A DNA stretch of 64,000 nucleotides from Desulfocapsa sp050291935 (lineage in GTDB: Bacteria > Desulfobacterota > Desulfobulbia > Desulfobulbales > Desulfocapsaceae): positions 15,808 through 79,807 of the forward strand of contig JBNKKR010000014.1 in NCBI GenBank assembly GCA_050291935.1. Direction: 5' to 3'. The notes beneath the pieces were generated by a model. That model saw nothing but the letters and a program-made list of their open reading frames with translations, was not told the DNA's origin and made no database searches. The translations under genes and the position numbers were made by a program. Below, piece by piece: positions 27,324 through 36,239 of this stretch (positions are counted from its first letter, which is position 1; the number at the start of each line of letters is the position of its first letter).

Positions 27324-27605
27324 CTACTCCTCATCTTTCATTCCAACCATATTGGGACAAGGTTTTTGATCCAACACTGACACCCCTTTCTGCGCCATGA
27401 TGCTGAGTAGCTCCTCCTTGGTAAATTTAGAATTTTCCTGTTTTGCAACATACACCAAACAGTCCCTGCAGATATTGAATGAATAGCTATCGTGTTCCCT
27501 AATCATCTCATAACAGGGTTGCGAAGAATTCTCTTTTGCAGGGCATTTCTGGGATTCATTACATTTCATAATCTCCCAGCAGGGCCATTCCGAGCGAAGT
27601 GACAT
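27324..27605 (-). CDS. Cys-rich two-CW-domain-like small protein
   Basis: 93 residues, eight cysteines. The N-terminal pattern PCWEIMKCNESQKCP...PCYEMI, followed by ICRDCLVY and a late PCPN, fits the two-CW domain of short cysteine proteins found in sulfate reducers and relatives, probably metal-binding. A strong AAGGAGG lies before the ATG, and the gene has its own terminator downstream. No function is known to me; it is cytoplasmic (no signal peptide). Confidence 0.65.
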   Translation of the reverse strand: MSLRSEWPCWEIMKCNESQKCPAKENSSQPCYEMIREHDSYSFNICRDCLVYVAKQENSKFTKEELLSIMAQKGVSVLDQKPCPNMVGMKDEE

Positions 27606-27718
27606 GGTTACGCCTCCTTAAATGAAGCAATCGTGATAATATCTGAAACGTTGAAACCGTTCGTAGTCAAATGCATAGAACTATCCATAGGTATATTTAC
27701 CTATAGACGGTGGGGAAA

Positions 27719-28306
27719 CTAACCTATTTTAGCAAATTTTGCAATAGCTGTCTGAAGCTCAATTTTTCCCATTCCACTTTTGGAGGAAAAAATAACCCGT
27801 TGATCTGCTCTAATGGTATGTCCGGCATCCAGAGCGGCAGCATTTTTGACAATTCCATTCCCAGAAAGCTTATCAGCCTTTGTATAAACCGGTAAAAAAG
27901 GTATTTCTTTTTGTTTGAGCCAGGCTATTAACTGCTCATCCTGGGCCTTACTTCCATGCCGAATATCCATAATGATAACCACACAACATAATGTGGTTCG
28001 CGTTTCAAGATATCTGGTAATGAGAGTTTGCCAGCCCTGCTGCATCCCCTTCCCTACTTTTGCGTAACCATAGCCTGGAAGATCCACAAAATAGAGTGAT
28101 TTTGCAACGGTAAAGAAATTTAATCCTTGTGTCTTTCCGGGTTTTCCACTTACCTTCACCATACTCTTTCGGCCAACGAGCGTATTGATAAGCGATGACT
28201 TGCCCACATTTGACCGGCCGGCAAAGGCAACCTCTGGGAACAGAGGGTCTGGTAATTGTGATAAACTGTGAACACTTAACAGAAATTGAATATCAACAAA
28301 ATTCAT
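27719..28306 (-). CDS. engB: EngB/YsxC ribosome-biogenesis GTPase
   Basis: 195 residues. G1 GRSNVGKSSLIN near 32, G3 FVDLPGYGYAKVG near 76 and G4 VYTKADKL near 141 are present, and the N-terminal LPDPLFPEVAFAG is typical of EngB. It assists 50S subunit assembly. ATG 28306 overlaps the hisG stop by 4 bases, so it is the distal gene of a his-linked operon. Confidence 0.92.
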   Translation of the reverse strand: MNFVDIQFLLSVHSLSQLPDPLFPEVAFAGRSNVGKSSLINTLVGRKSMVKVSGKPGKTQGLNFFTVAKSLYFVDLPGYGYAKVGKGMQQGWQTLITRYLETRTTLCCVVIIMDIRHGSKAQDEQLIAWLKQKEIPFLPVYTKADKLSGNGIVKNAAALDAGHTIRADQRVIFSSKSGMGKIELQTAIAKFAKIG

Positions 28307-29175
28307 ATAACCTTGCTTAGTTGATATTCTATAATTCCCTCAGCCCCAGCCTTTTTAAGGGCAGGAATCAAATCACGTACCACATCCTCAGAAACTACGG
28401 TTTCAACTGAAAACCAGTCAGTATTATATAAGTTTGCAACAGTTGGGGCATTGAGACTGGGAAGTAGCTCAATGATGGTTTCTAACTTTTCCTTAGAAAC
28501 GTTCATTTTGAGCCCGACGATCCGATCAGCATCAAGCGACCCCTGAAGCATCATTGCGATATTTTCAATTTTTTCACGTTTCCATGGAGTAGCCCAGGCC
28601 TCTTTATTGGCTATAAACTGTGTATTTGACTCCATAAGTTCGTAGATTATCCGTAACCCATGGGCACGGATAGTATTTTCAGTTTCAGTAACCTCCACTA
28701 TGGCGTCGGCCAATCCGGAAACCACCTTCGCCTCGGTTGCGCCCCAAGAAAATTCAATCTCCACATTAATCCCTCTGGACTCGAAAAATCGTCTGGTAAC
28801 GTTAACCAGTTCCGTTGCAATTTTCTTTCCTTCCAGATCCTCAAGGGTCTTGATATCGGAATCACCGTTAACTGCTATAACCCACCGGGTCGGTTTTCTG
28901 CTTACTTTGGAATATACCAGTTCTGAAACCACAATGGCTTCTGATTGATTTTCAATGGTCCAATCCTTACCGGTGATACCGGCATCAAGCATCCCCGACT
29001 CAACATAGCGGGACATCTCTTGGGGGCGACATATGGAACATGCAAGTTCAGGGTCGTCAATTTCCGGAAAATAGTTCCTTGATTTTGGTTTAATAAGCCA
29101 CCCTGCCCTTTCAAAAAGCTCGATGGTTGCCTTTTCCAGGCTTCCTTTGGGAAGGCCTAATTTCAGTTGATTCAT
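28303..29175 (-). CDS. hisG: ATP phosphoribosyltransferase, long form (HisG)
   Basis: About 290 residues. The N-terminal catalytic domains show LKLGLPKGSLEKATIELF and DAGITGKDWTIEN; the PRPP loop region is VSGLADAIVEVTETENTIRAHGL. The C-terminal 80 residues (LKMNVSKEKLETIIELLPSLNAPT) form the ACT-like histidine-sensing domain of the long form, so hisZ is not needed. First step of histidine synthesis. ATG 29175 is preferred (GGAG six bases upstream); the frame extends to GTG 29187. Confidence 0.94.
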   Translation of the reverse strand: MNQLKLGLPKGSLEKATIELFERAGWLIKPKSRNYFPEIDDPELACSICRPQEMSRYVESGMLDAGITGKDWTIENQSEAIVVSELVYSKVSRKPTRWVIAVNGDSDIKTLEDLEGKKIATELVNVTRRFFESRGINVEIEFSWGATEAKVVSGLADAIVEVTETENTIRAHGLRIIYELMESNTQFIANKEAWATPWKREKIENIAMMLQGSLDADRIVGLKMNVSKEKLETIIELLPSLNAPTVANLYNTDWFSVETVVSEDVVRDLIPALKKAGAEGIIEYQLSKVI

Positions 29176-29211
29176 GTGATTCTCCACTCAATCTCTATCT
29201 GGATTTCTTCC

Positions 29212-29598
29212 TTACTTTTTTTTGTACACAACCTCCGGGTCAAAAACCCGCTCACCTGTGACTTCTAAACCATCATCTTTGACAACACGGTAAAAACAGG
29301 ACTCATAGCCTTTATGGCATGCAGCGCCGCCAATTTGTTCCACCTTATACACAACCGTATCCTGGTCGCAATCAACCAAAATTTCCTTTATCAGCTGCAC
29401 ATGCCCAGAAGATTCGCCCTTAAGCCAGAGCTGTTTTCTAGACCTGCTCCAATAATGCGCCTTACCCGTTTGCAGCGTTTTCTCCCAGGATTGTTTATTA
29501 ATGTATGCAAGCATTAACACCGTACCACTCTTTGCATCTTGGACTATTGCAGGTAACAATCCACCCGCACCTTTTTCAAAATCTAATGCTACTGTCAC
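29212..29598 (-). CDS. hisI: Phosphoribosyl-AMP cyclohydrolase (HisI)
   Basis: 128 residues. VMLAYINKQSWEKTLQTGKAHYWSRSR, KGESSGHVQ and DCDQDTVVYKVEQIGGAACHKGYESCFYR contain the metal and substrate ligands of HisI (the CDQD Asp residues and the CHxGxxxC cysteines). It opens the purine ring of phosphoribosyl-AMP, step 3 of histidine synthesis. It lacks the HisE pyrophosphohydrolase domain. GTG 29598 overlaps the TGA of an upstream 52-codon gene as GTGA, indicating translational coupling. Confidence 0.94.
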   Translation of the reverse strand: MTVALDFEKGAGGLLPAIVQDAKSGTVLMLAYINKQSWEKTLQTGKAHYWSRSRKQLWLKGESSGHVQLIKEILVDCDQDTVVYKVEQIGGAACHKGYESCFYRVVKDDGLEVTGERVFDPEVVYKKK

Positions 29599-29753
29599 TT
29601 TGAGACCTCTTTTCGAGCCTTTTCCCGTTTACGCTCTTTCTCAACAAACTGAATCATACATGAAGATCTGGTTTGGCAATAGTCGTCGGGATGGCGACAC
29701 ACTGCCGTCTCAGAATCCATTGTTTCCTTATACTTTTCACACTGCAACTGCAT
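29595..29753 (-). CDS. Small Cys-rich protein of 52 residues upstream of hisI
   Basis: Starts MQLQCEKYKETMDSETAVC and has four cysteines (5, 19, 26, 32), then a basic tail rich in Lys/Arg/Glu (ERKREKARKEVSK). TAGGAGAG lies 6 bases before the ATG, and its TGA overlaps the hisI GTG start (GTGA), two good signs of a real gene. The pattern C-x13-C-x6-C-x5-C may bind zinc or an FeS cluster. I do not recognise the family. It is first in the hisI-hisG-engB direction. Confidence 0.7.
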   Translation of the reverse strand: MQLQCEKYKETMDSETAVCRHPDDYCQTRSSCMIQFVEKERKREKARKEVSK

Positions 29754-29981
29754 ATGTTACTCTCCTACGTAACCACTCATTTTAATAAAAAGAAGCGCAG
29801 TCTAGGACTCTCTATCACTTTTGTCAAGAAACAGCTTTCCTGTTGCAAATTATTGCCAAAGCCATGGGAATAGTATAAGCTTTTGCCGTGGAAGTTGGGC
29901 AAACAGCTGCCTACTAACACCGACCATAAATTATAAGTTACTAATTAAAGAGATAATCTATATTCCAGGAGTTACAGTACC

Positions 29982-30422
29982 ATGAAACAAGTTGAAGCAA
30001 ATGATACTGTCGTTGTTAGCTATGTCGGTAGCCTTGATAACGAAACGGTTTTCGAAACCATCAAAGAATCAAATCCCAAGGAGGTGGATCTTGGTAGTGA
30101 AAATACCCCCCTTCCTTTTAAGACAGAATTAGTTGGTATGCGGGTCGGTGAAGTAAGGAAAATCAAACTCAAACCTGAACAGGGGGAATATGGTGTTCGG
30201 CGTGGAGATCTCCTCCATCAAATACCGAAAAAACAATTTACCGATAAAATCACCCCCAAAATTGGGCTTATTCTTTCCATGGACGTGGAACGTGATGGCG
30301 TAAGCCACCAGGTTCCTGCTACCATAGTCGAAGTAAACAATGATACGATTACAATCGATTACAATCATCCCCTTGCAGGGCATCCACTAAACTATGAAAT
30401 TAAAATCCTGGATATCAAATAA
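29982..30422 (+). CDS. SlyD-like FKBP-type peptidyl-prolyl isomerase
   Basis: 146 residues. N-terminal half-FKBP VEANDTVVVSYVGSLDNETVFETI, the insert-in-flap region GVRRGDLLHQIPKKQF, and the C-terminal DYNHPLAGHPLNYEIKILDI, the signature of SlyD-type enzymes. It assists folding and often metal-centre insertion in the cytoplasm. There is no His/Cys-rich metal tail as in E. coli SlyD. An AGGAG site precedes the ATG; the gene stands alone with a terminator after it. Confidence 0.88.
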   Translation: MKQVEANDTVVVSYVGSLDNETVFETIKESNPKEVDLGSENTPLPFKTELVGMRVGEVRKIKLKPEQGEYGVRRGDLLHQIPKKQFTDKITPKIGLILSMDVERDGVSHQVPATIVEVNNDTITIDYNHPLAGHPLNYEIKILDIK

Positions 30423-30446
30423 AACATTTTATTTATTTCTTTCTTT

Positions 30447-30476
30447 CAAAAATCACGCATTACCGCGTGGTTTTTG
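30447..30476 (+). terminator. Intrinsic terminator after the SlyD-like gene
   Basis: CAAAAATCACGC pairs with GCGTGGTTTTTG (one G.T pair) across ATTACC, 25 bases after the stop codon; the right arm ends in a T run. Confidence 0.8.
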
Positions 30477-30578
30477 AAAAAAATTCGTTTCTACTCCAAT
30501 CTAGTTAAAGAACCTATTCTTCCTTTATTTGCTTTCTTTTTTAAAAATTCCTGTACATTCAAAGAACCCTATGTATAG

Positions 30579-30610
30579 AATTAATTAGCTTATTTTTGAG
30601 CTAATTAATT
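30579..30610. promoter_or_regulatory. AT-rich 12-bp palindrome upstream of cheA
   Basis: AATTAATTAGCT and AGCTAATTAATT are perfect inverted repeats with an 8-base spacer, extendable by TATAG/TATAG-like flanks to about 17 bp. It is in the 261-base gap before the chemosensory operon, 74 bases before its ATG. Either an operator or a weak terminator; no T tract follows. Confidence 0.45.
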
Positions 30611-30683
30611 TATAGGTAAAGATTGGGGAATTGCACAATAATTCCCTTTTAACCTCCTACTTTTTTCCTGAAGGAGCGGGTAT

Positions 30684-33563
30684 ATGCAAATTGAAGATGA
30701 TGAGATACTCCAGGGTTTTGTAGAAGAATCACTTGAGCACCTGGCAGACATCGAAAATGATCTGCTTGAGATTGAAGAGGGTGGTGAAAACATCAATGAA
30801 GATCTGGTCAATAAAGTCTTCCGTGCTGCTCACTCCATTAAAGGTGGTGCAGGTTTTATGGGACTTACGGTCATCCAGGATCTTGCCCATGCCATGGAGA
30901 ATGTGCTTGGATTAATCAGAAGTTGTAAGCTGGTTCCCACTCCAGAAGTCATAAATGTTTTACTACAGGGGTCTGATAAACTCAACACCATGATTGAAGA
31001 TGTCAGTAACTCAAATGAGTACAACATTGAGGAACATCTGGTCCCCCTGGATGCAATCTACAAAGGAGAACACATCTCGCCAGCTCCTGCAGCTCCTGTT
31101 CAGGAAGCTCCAGCTGTGGAAGAAGCGCCAGCGCCTGCTGCTGTAGAAGAGGCTCCGGTCGTTGAAGAAGAGGCGCAAGCAGCACCTGAAGCCAAGGTTG
31201 AAACGGCGGCTCCAATTGTTGAAGAAACAGCTCCTCCCCCACCACCGGAACCGGAACCAGTGGCCCCAGCACCACCCAACCCTAAGCCACAACCGCTCCA
31301 GCAGAAAACCTCGTCAACAGCCCCTGCTGACAAAAAGCCCGCAACAAAGGTTAAGGTGGATTCAAGTATTCGCGTCCACGTGAGTCTTCTTGATTCATTA
31401 ATGACCCTTGCCGGAGAGTTGGTACTGAGCAGGAATCAGCTTTTACAAACCATAGCTTCCGATGACGTAAGAAACGCAGAAAGCGTTGGACAACGAATTG
31501 ATCTTATCACTTCTGAGTTGCAGGAAGCGATCATGCTCACCAGGATGCAACCCATTGGCAACGTCTTTGGTAAATTTCCACGGGTGGTACGGGATCTTTC
31601 AAGTAAACTTGGAAAAAATATTGAACTGACCATTGTTGGAAAAGACGTAGAGCTTGATAAAACAATTATTGAGTCAATTAACGACCCACTGACCCATCTG
31701 GTACGTAACTCCGTTGATCATGGTATCGAAAAACCTGGGGACAGAGCGGCCCTTGGCAAACCTCAAAAAGGAACTGTTACCCTTAAGGCATACCATGCCG
31801 CTGGTCAGGTAGTTATTGAAATTACCGATGATGGTAAAGGCCTTGACGGTGAACTCTTGGCGCAAAAAGCCATCGAAAAAGATTTGCTCACCCCTGAACA
31901 GGTCCAGGGGATGTCAGCCCAGGACAAGGTAAATCTTATCTTCCTACCCGGATTTTCCATGGCAAAGGAGGTAACCGACGTTTCAGGAAGGGGCGTTGGT
32001 ATGGATGTGGTCAAGACCAATCTTGATCAACTGGGGGGACAGGTCGATATTATATCAGAAGTCGGCATGGGTACCACCATATCCATCAAACTTCCCCTTA
32101 CGCTGGCAATTATTCCTTGTCAAATTATTATGACTGGTGGTGAACGATACGCCATCCCACAGGTGAACCTTGAAGAGTTACTTCGCATCCCTGCAAGTCA
32201 GGTAAAAGACAGAGTGGAGCGTGTAGGAAATGCTGAGGTTGTCAGATTGCGCGGGAACCTCCTCCCCCTTATTCGTCTTTCCGATACCCTCGGAATTAAC
32301 AGGACTTACCTTGATCCAGAGTCGAACCAATACAAGGAGGATAGAAGGGAAAGAATTTCCGATCGTAGGGGATTTGATAGTGAAAACGGTAATACAGATA
32401 CAAACAAAGATATCGACAAAGAACGTGAGCAAGAGGATCGTCGCGTTGCTGCTGCCAGTGCCCTTAATATCGTTGTTGTTTCAAACGGCTCCATGAAATA
32501 CGGGCTAATAGTTGATAAATTACAGGATTCTGAAGAAATTGTTATTAAACCTCTTGGAAAACATTTGCAAAACTGCAAGGGGTATGCAGGGGCAACCATC
32601 ATGGGTGATGGCCGCATCGCCCTTATTCTTGATGTGACCAACCTGGCCGTTATGGCAAAACTGACCTCCATGGATGGTTCAGACAGAGCGGCTGAAGTTG
32701 CCCATGCTGCTGAAGAGATGATCCGTGCCAAGAAGGATAAGCAGGCACTTCTTACATTCCGCAGCTCTGAAGAAGAACAGTTTGCAGTTCCCCTAAACCA
32801 GGTAGAACGTATCGAAAAAATAAAACGCTCTGATATTGAAGAACTTGGTGGTAAACGAGTTATGCAATACAGAGGAGGAAGTTTGTCTCTTATCACCGTT
32901 GATGATGTTGCCATGGTTCAACCCATTGCCGATCATGATGACTTGCTGGTTATTGTATTTAATATTGCAAACCATATCGTGGGATTATTGGCCATTGGTC
33001 CCATTGATGCCCTGCAAATTAATGTGAACATTGATGCGGTGACATTAAGTCAGACGGGTATTATGGGATCAGCAATTATTGATGGCCAGACTACCATGTT
33101 GGTTGATATTTTTCAGATTGTAGACACCCTCTTTCCTGAGTGGTTTGAAGATCAGGAAGTCTATGAAGCTCCGGAGGAAGGAGGGTCAGTTCCCACAATT
33201 CTTATTGCTGAAGATTCCAACTTTTTCAGAACTCAGGTGTGCAATTATATGACCGAATCCGGATATGAAGTCATTGAAGGTGAAGATGGCCAGATTGCCT
33301 GGGATCTTCTCCAAGAGCATGGTGATGAAATCACCATTGTCGTAACCGATATTGAAATGCCCAATATGAATGGTTTTGAGCTCACAGAAACGATCCGTAA
33401 GGATTCCCGTTTTAAAGAGATGCCGGTAATTGCCCTCACCACGCTGGCCGGTGAAGAAGATATTGCCAAAGGCAAAGAAGTTGGCGTCAATGAGTACCAC
33501 ATAAAGCTTGATAAGGAAAAACTTATGGCCTCGGTTCATCATTATGTAAAACAGAAACATTAA
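30684..33563 (+). CDS. cheA: Hybrid CheA kinase (Hpt - dimer - ATPase - two CheW-like domains - REC)
   Basis: 959 residues. Hpt domain (1-110) with His50 in AAHSIKGGAGFMG; a Pro/Ala/Glu-rich linker (130-225) in place of the P2 docking domain; dimerisation helices (228-290); ATPase with LVRNSVDHGIE (N box), ITDDGKGLD and SGRGVGMDVVK; CheW-like P5 (about 470-650) interrupted by a charged insert DRRERISDRRGFDSENGN; a second CheW-like domain (about 685-815); and C-terminal REC (830-955) with TDIEMPNMNG as phosphorylation site. The doubled CheW and attached REC are typical of alternative or twitching-type chemosensory systems rather than plain flagellar ones. It heads the cheAWBR operon. Confidence 0.92.
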   Translation: MQIEDDEILQGFVEESLEHLADIENDLLEIEEGGENINEDLVNKVFRAAHSIKGGAGFMGLTVIQDLAHAMENVLGLIRSCKLVPTPEVINVLLQGSDKLNTMIEDVSNSNEYNIEEHLVPLDAIYKGEHISPAPAAPVQEAPAVEEAPAPAAVEEAPVVEEEAQAAPEAKVETAAPIVEETAPPPPPEPEPVAPAPPNPKPQPLQQKTSSTAPADKKPATKVKVDSSIRVHVSLLDSLMTLAGELVLSRNQLLQTIASDDVRNAESVGQRIDLITSELQEAIMLTRMQPIGNVFGKFPRVVRDLSSKLGKNIELTIVGKDVELDKTIIESINDPLTHLVRNSVDHGIEKPGDRAALGKPQKGTVTLKAYHAAGQVVIEITDDGKGLDGELLAQKAIEKDLLTPEQVQGMSAQDKVNLIFLPGFSMAKEVTDVSGRGVGMDVVKTNLDQLGGQVDIISEVGMGTTISIKLPLTLAIIPCQIIMTGGERYAIPQVNLEELLRIPASQVKDRVERVGNAEVVRLRGNLLPLIRLSDTLGINRTYLDPESNQYKEDRRERISDRRGFDSENGNTDTNKDIDKEREQEDRRVAAASALNIVVVSNGSMKYGLIVDKLQDSEEIVIKPLGKHLQNCKGYAGATIMGDGRIALILDVTNLAVMAKLTSMDGSDRAAEVAHAAEEMIRAKKDKQALLTFRSSEEEQFAVPLNQVERIEKIKRSDIEELGGKRVMQYRGGSLSLITVDDVAMVQPIADHDDLLVIVFNIANHIVGLLAIGPIDALQINVNIDAVTLSQTGIMGSAIIDGQTTMLVDIFQIVDTLFPEWFEDQEVYEAPEEGGSVPTILIAEDSNFFRTQVCNYMTESGYEVIEGEDGQIAWDLLQEHGDEITIVVTDIEMPNMNGFELTETIRKDSRFKEMPVIALTTLAGEEDIAKGKEVGVNEYHIKLDKEKLMASVHHYVKQKH

Positions 33564-33586
33564 GAACTGCCGTTTGGAAATGCTTA

Positions 33587-33733
33587 CTAGGAGCTTGTCC
33601 GAGAATAGCAATTTTTCTACAAATCGAGGCGTTTTGAAAATTTTACCACAGGCATATACCTAATATTCCGAGGATAAAATTTTCAAAACAACGAAGAGTT
33701 GGGGGGAAAGGGCATTTTCGGACAGTCTCCTAG
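33587..33733. repeat. 147-bp palindromic repeat element (copy 2)
   Basis: Ends CTAGGAGcTTGTCCGAgAAT and its complement at the right end (GTCTCCTAG), inner arms GTTTTGAAAATTTTA / TAAAATTTTCAAAAC, and a centre GCATATACCTAATATTCC. Same length, terminal TGTCC motif and central CATAT-CCTAATAT as copy 1 at 2224-2370, with unrelated arm sequence. It is inserted between cheA and cheW and lies about 30 bases before the cheW start. Confidence 0.75.
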
Positions 33734-33771
33734 CTGGCACTATGTAATTGATTTACCATGGAGTGTATACG

Positions 33772-34236
33772 ATGAGTGAAAAGAAAAAGACTGTTGACGA
33801 TAATCTCATAGAATTATCAACTTTTTTAGTTGGAGATGCCCTCTGCGGTATGGATATCCTTACGATTCAGGAAATCAACAAGCTGATTGAGATGACCACT
33901 GTTCCCCAGGCGCCAAACTATGTACTTGGCATTTTAAATCTTCGAGGACAAATAATTACCAGTATAGATCTTGGTAAAAAGTTGGGTCTTGGTGAGACTG
34001 ACATGACCCAGGATCCAAGAAACATTATCGTAAACTCAAGAGGTGAACATATCGGCCTTATGGTACGAAAAATCAGCGATGTGGTAACAGCTAATAAAGA
34101 TAAATTCGAACCTCCTCCATCAAATATGGGAGGTATACAGGGGGAATTTTTTACTGGCGTCTATAAAACCGAGGATAAGTTGATTGGTATCCTTGATGTA
34201 AATAAAGTTTTGAAAATGGAAGAAACCGCTCAATGA
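33772..34236 (+). CDS. cheW: CheW scaffold protein
   Basis: 154 residues of the CheW family: ELSTFLVGDALCGMDILTIQEINKL, then PQAPNYVLGILNLRGQIITSIDLGKKLG (the conserved N-x-R-G receptor/CheA contact) and a C-terminal GIQGEFFTGVYKTEDKLIGILDV. CheW couples receptors to CheA. ATG 33772 follows GGAG at a good distance; the frame is open to 33748 but that start has none. The stop overlaps cheB (ATGA). Confidence 0.93.
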   Translation: MSEKKKTVDDNLIELSTFLVGDALCGMDILTIQEINKLIEMTTVPQAPNYVLGILNLRGQIITSIDLGKKLGLGETDMTQDPRNIIVNSRGEHIGLMVRKISDVVTANKDKFEPPPSNMGGIQGEFFTGVYKTEDKLIGILDVNKVLKMEETAQ

Positions 34237-35369
34237 TAATTGGTAAACCGCTACGAGTTCTTGTGGTAGACGATACCATCGTCTACCGAAAAGCAGTGTC
34301 AGATGTTTTGGAAGAAATTCCAGGGGTACAGGTTGTGGGTGTGGCCCATAATGGAAAAATTGCAATGTCAAAGATTGCAACATTAAAACCTGATCTTTTG
34401 ACCCTTGATATTGAAATGCCGATAATGAACGGCATTGAGGTACTTGATGAAATAAGGAAACACCATCCAAGCGTCGGTGCAGTAATGGTCTCCACCTTAA
34501 CCACCGATGGTGGAGAAATGACCATGAAAGCTCTGGAGCTTGGGGCTTTTGACTTTATTCTCAAACCACAATCCAAAAATCAGGCCGAGAGTAAAAAACA
34601 ATTAAAAGATGCGCTTACTCCCATCCTAAAAGAGTTCAGAAGATCTAAGAACGCATCAACACTTCTAGGAGGTAAAAGCACTTTAGCAAAAAGTGGACCT
34701 TCTCTTGGCCAACGAAAAGTCTTTAAACCTCTGCCTAAAAGTGGTGGGGCCGCAACTCCAACACAGAGGACAAAAACTGCGATCCGCAAGGGAAAATCCG
34801 AGATCGTTACCATTGGCATTTCAACGGGTGGTCCCAACGCCCTTGCCAAAATGCTCCCTAAACTTCCAGGCGATTTAGGTGTACCGATACTCATTGTCCA
34901 GCATATGCCCCCGGTTTTCACAAAATCATTGGCCAACAGCCTCAACGCAAAATGTGCACTTACCGTAAAAGAAGCCGAAGACAGAGAAATAATAAAAAAT
35001 AACACCATATACATTGCCCCTGGTGGTTATCAGACGAAACTGGTAGCCAGCGCAGATGGTACAAATAGACAAATAAAAATCACCCAAGACCCTCCTGAGA
35101 ACTCTTGTCGTCCTTCTGCTGACTATCTCTTTCGTTCAGTGGGAGATTATTATGTAGGCCGAACAACAGCAGTTATTATGACAGGAATGGGCTCTGATGG
35201 GACAAAAGGATTACAGGTACTTGCTCAAAAAGGGGCGACAATCATCGCCCAGGATGAAGCCAGTTGTGTTGTTTTTGGAATGCCCAAGGCCCCCATCGAA
35301 ACCGGTCTCGCTGATATTGTTGCCCCCTTAGGCCGAATAGCAGATGAAATCGTTAAGACCATCCGTTGA
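34233..35369 (+). CDS. cheB: CheB chemoreceptor methylesterase
   Basis: 378 residues. REC domain (8-125) with LTLDIEMPIMNG as phospho-acceptor site, a basic linker (130-185), and the methylesterase domain with the Ser in IGISTGGPNALAK, the His in VQHMPPVFTKSLA and the Asp in GMGSDGTKGL. It removes methyl groups or deamidates glutamines on receptors. ATG overlaps the cheW stop. It is 20 bases before cheR, so an adaptation pair is present although no receptor is in the window. Confidence 0.94.
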   Translation: MIIGKPLRVLVVDDTIVYRKAVSDVLEEIPGVQVVGVAHNGKIAMSKIATLKPDLLTLDIEMPIMNGIEVLDEIRKHHPSVGAVMVSTLTTDGGEMTMKALELGAFDFILKPQSKNQAESKKQLKDALTPILKEFRRSKNASTLLGGKSTLAKSGPSLGQRKVFKPLPKSGGAATPTQRTKTAIRKGKSEIVTIGISTGGPNALAKMLPKLPGDLGVPILIVQHMPPVFTKSLANSLNAKCALTVKEAEDREIIKNNTIYIAPGGYQTKLVASADGTNRQIKITQDPPENSCRPSADYLFRSVGDYYVGRTTAVIMTGMGSDGTKGLQVLAQKGATIIAQDEASCVVFGMPKAPIETGLADIVAPLGRIADEIVKTIR

Positions 35370-35388
35370 CGTGAAGCGCCTATAGATA

Positions 35389-36225
35389 ATGATAAAGATA
35401 ACCCCTCAAGAGCTGAAAAGTGTCGGAAATTATATCCACACTATTTCCGGTATATATCTCGACCCATCAAAGTCGTACCTCTTTGAAACACGCCTTGGAT
35501 CAATCGTTGAAGAACACGGCTGTAGCTCCTATGAAGAGTTGCACCAAAAAGCAAAGAGAGACGCAACAAAGCGTATTGAACGTCAAATTATCGATGCAAT
35601 ATCCACCAACGAAACCCTTTTCTTTCGCGATACAGGCCCCTTTGAACTGTTAAAGAACAAATTACTCCCTGAAATAATTGACAGGAGATCCTCTCCCGGT
35701 CGAACAAAACCACTTATAAAAATATGGAGTGCAGCCTCTTCCACCGGCCAGGAGCTCTACTCCGTTGCCATGACCATACGGGATCTCCTTGGTCAGCAGA
35801 TTAATTCCTATGACTTCAAACTCTTGGGAACTGATATTTCAGACAATGCGCTTAAACAGGCAAGCTATGGAAAATATAATAAATTTGAAATAGATCGAGG
35901 TCTTAGCAAACCCACTTTACAAAAACATTTTACCCTGTTCGGCGATTCCTGGAAGGTTAAAGATGAGTTGCGAGCCATGGTAAATTTCAGAAAGCTCAAC
36001 TTAATGGATTCTTTTATCGGCCTTGGAAAGCACGATATAATCCTGTGCCGCAATGTTGCAATCTACTTTACGCTTCAAGATAGAAAAAAACTCTTTACTA
36101 AGCTTGCTGATTCGTTAGCAGATGACGGTTTTCTCATAATAGGCTCAACAGAATCACTCACTGGAGTTTGCTCACGATTTGTACCCCAAAGGCATCTTAG
36201 ATCTATATTTTATCAGAAAAAATAA
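35389..36225 (+). CDS. cheR: CheR chemoreceptor methyltransferase
   Basis: 278 residues. N-terminal helical domain (1-80) followed by the SAM-dependent fold: IWSAASSTGQELYSVAM (motif I, with Ser-Thr in place of the usual Cys-Ser-Thr), LLGTDISDNALKQA, and DIILCRNVAIYFTLQDR, all CheR signatures. It methylates receptor glutamates. No TPR or pentapeptide-tether extension, so it probably acts on soluble or length-compatible receptors. Begins 20 bases after cheB. Confidence 0.93.
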   Translation: MIKITPQELKSVGNYIHTISGIYLDPSKSYLFETRLGSIVEEHGCSSYEELHQKAKRDATKRIERQIIDAISTNETLFFRDTGPFELLKNKLLPEIIDRRSSPGRTKPLIKIWSAASSTGQELYSVAMTIRDLLGQQINSYDFKLLGTDISDNALKQASYGKYNKFEIDRGLSKPTLQKHFTLFGDSWKVKDELRAMVNFRKLNLMDSFIGLGKHDIILCRNVAIYFTLQDRKKLFTKLADSLADDGFLIIGSTESLTGVCSRFVPQRHLRSIFYQKK

Positions 36226-36239
36226 AAGGGGCCCTTATA

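Noticed and set aside
31003..31383. Several overlapping long frames opposite and beside the cheA linker
   Set aside because: They arise from the repetitive Pro/Ala/Glu codons of the linker.
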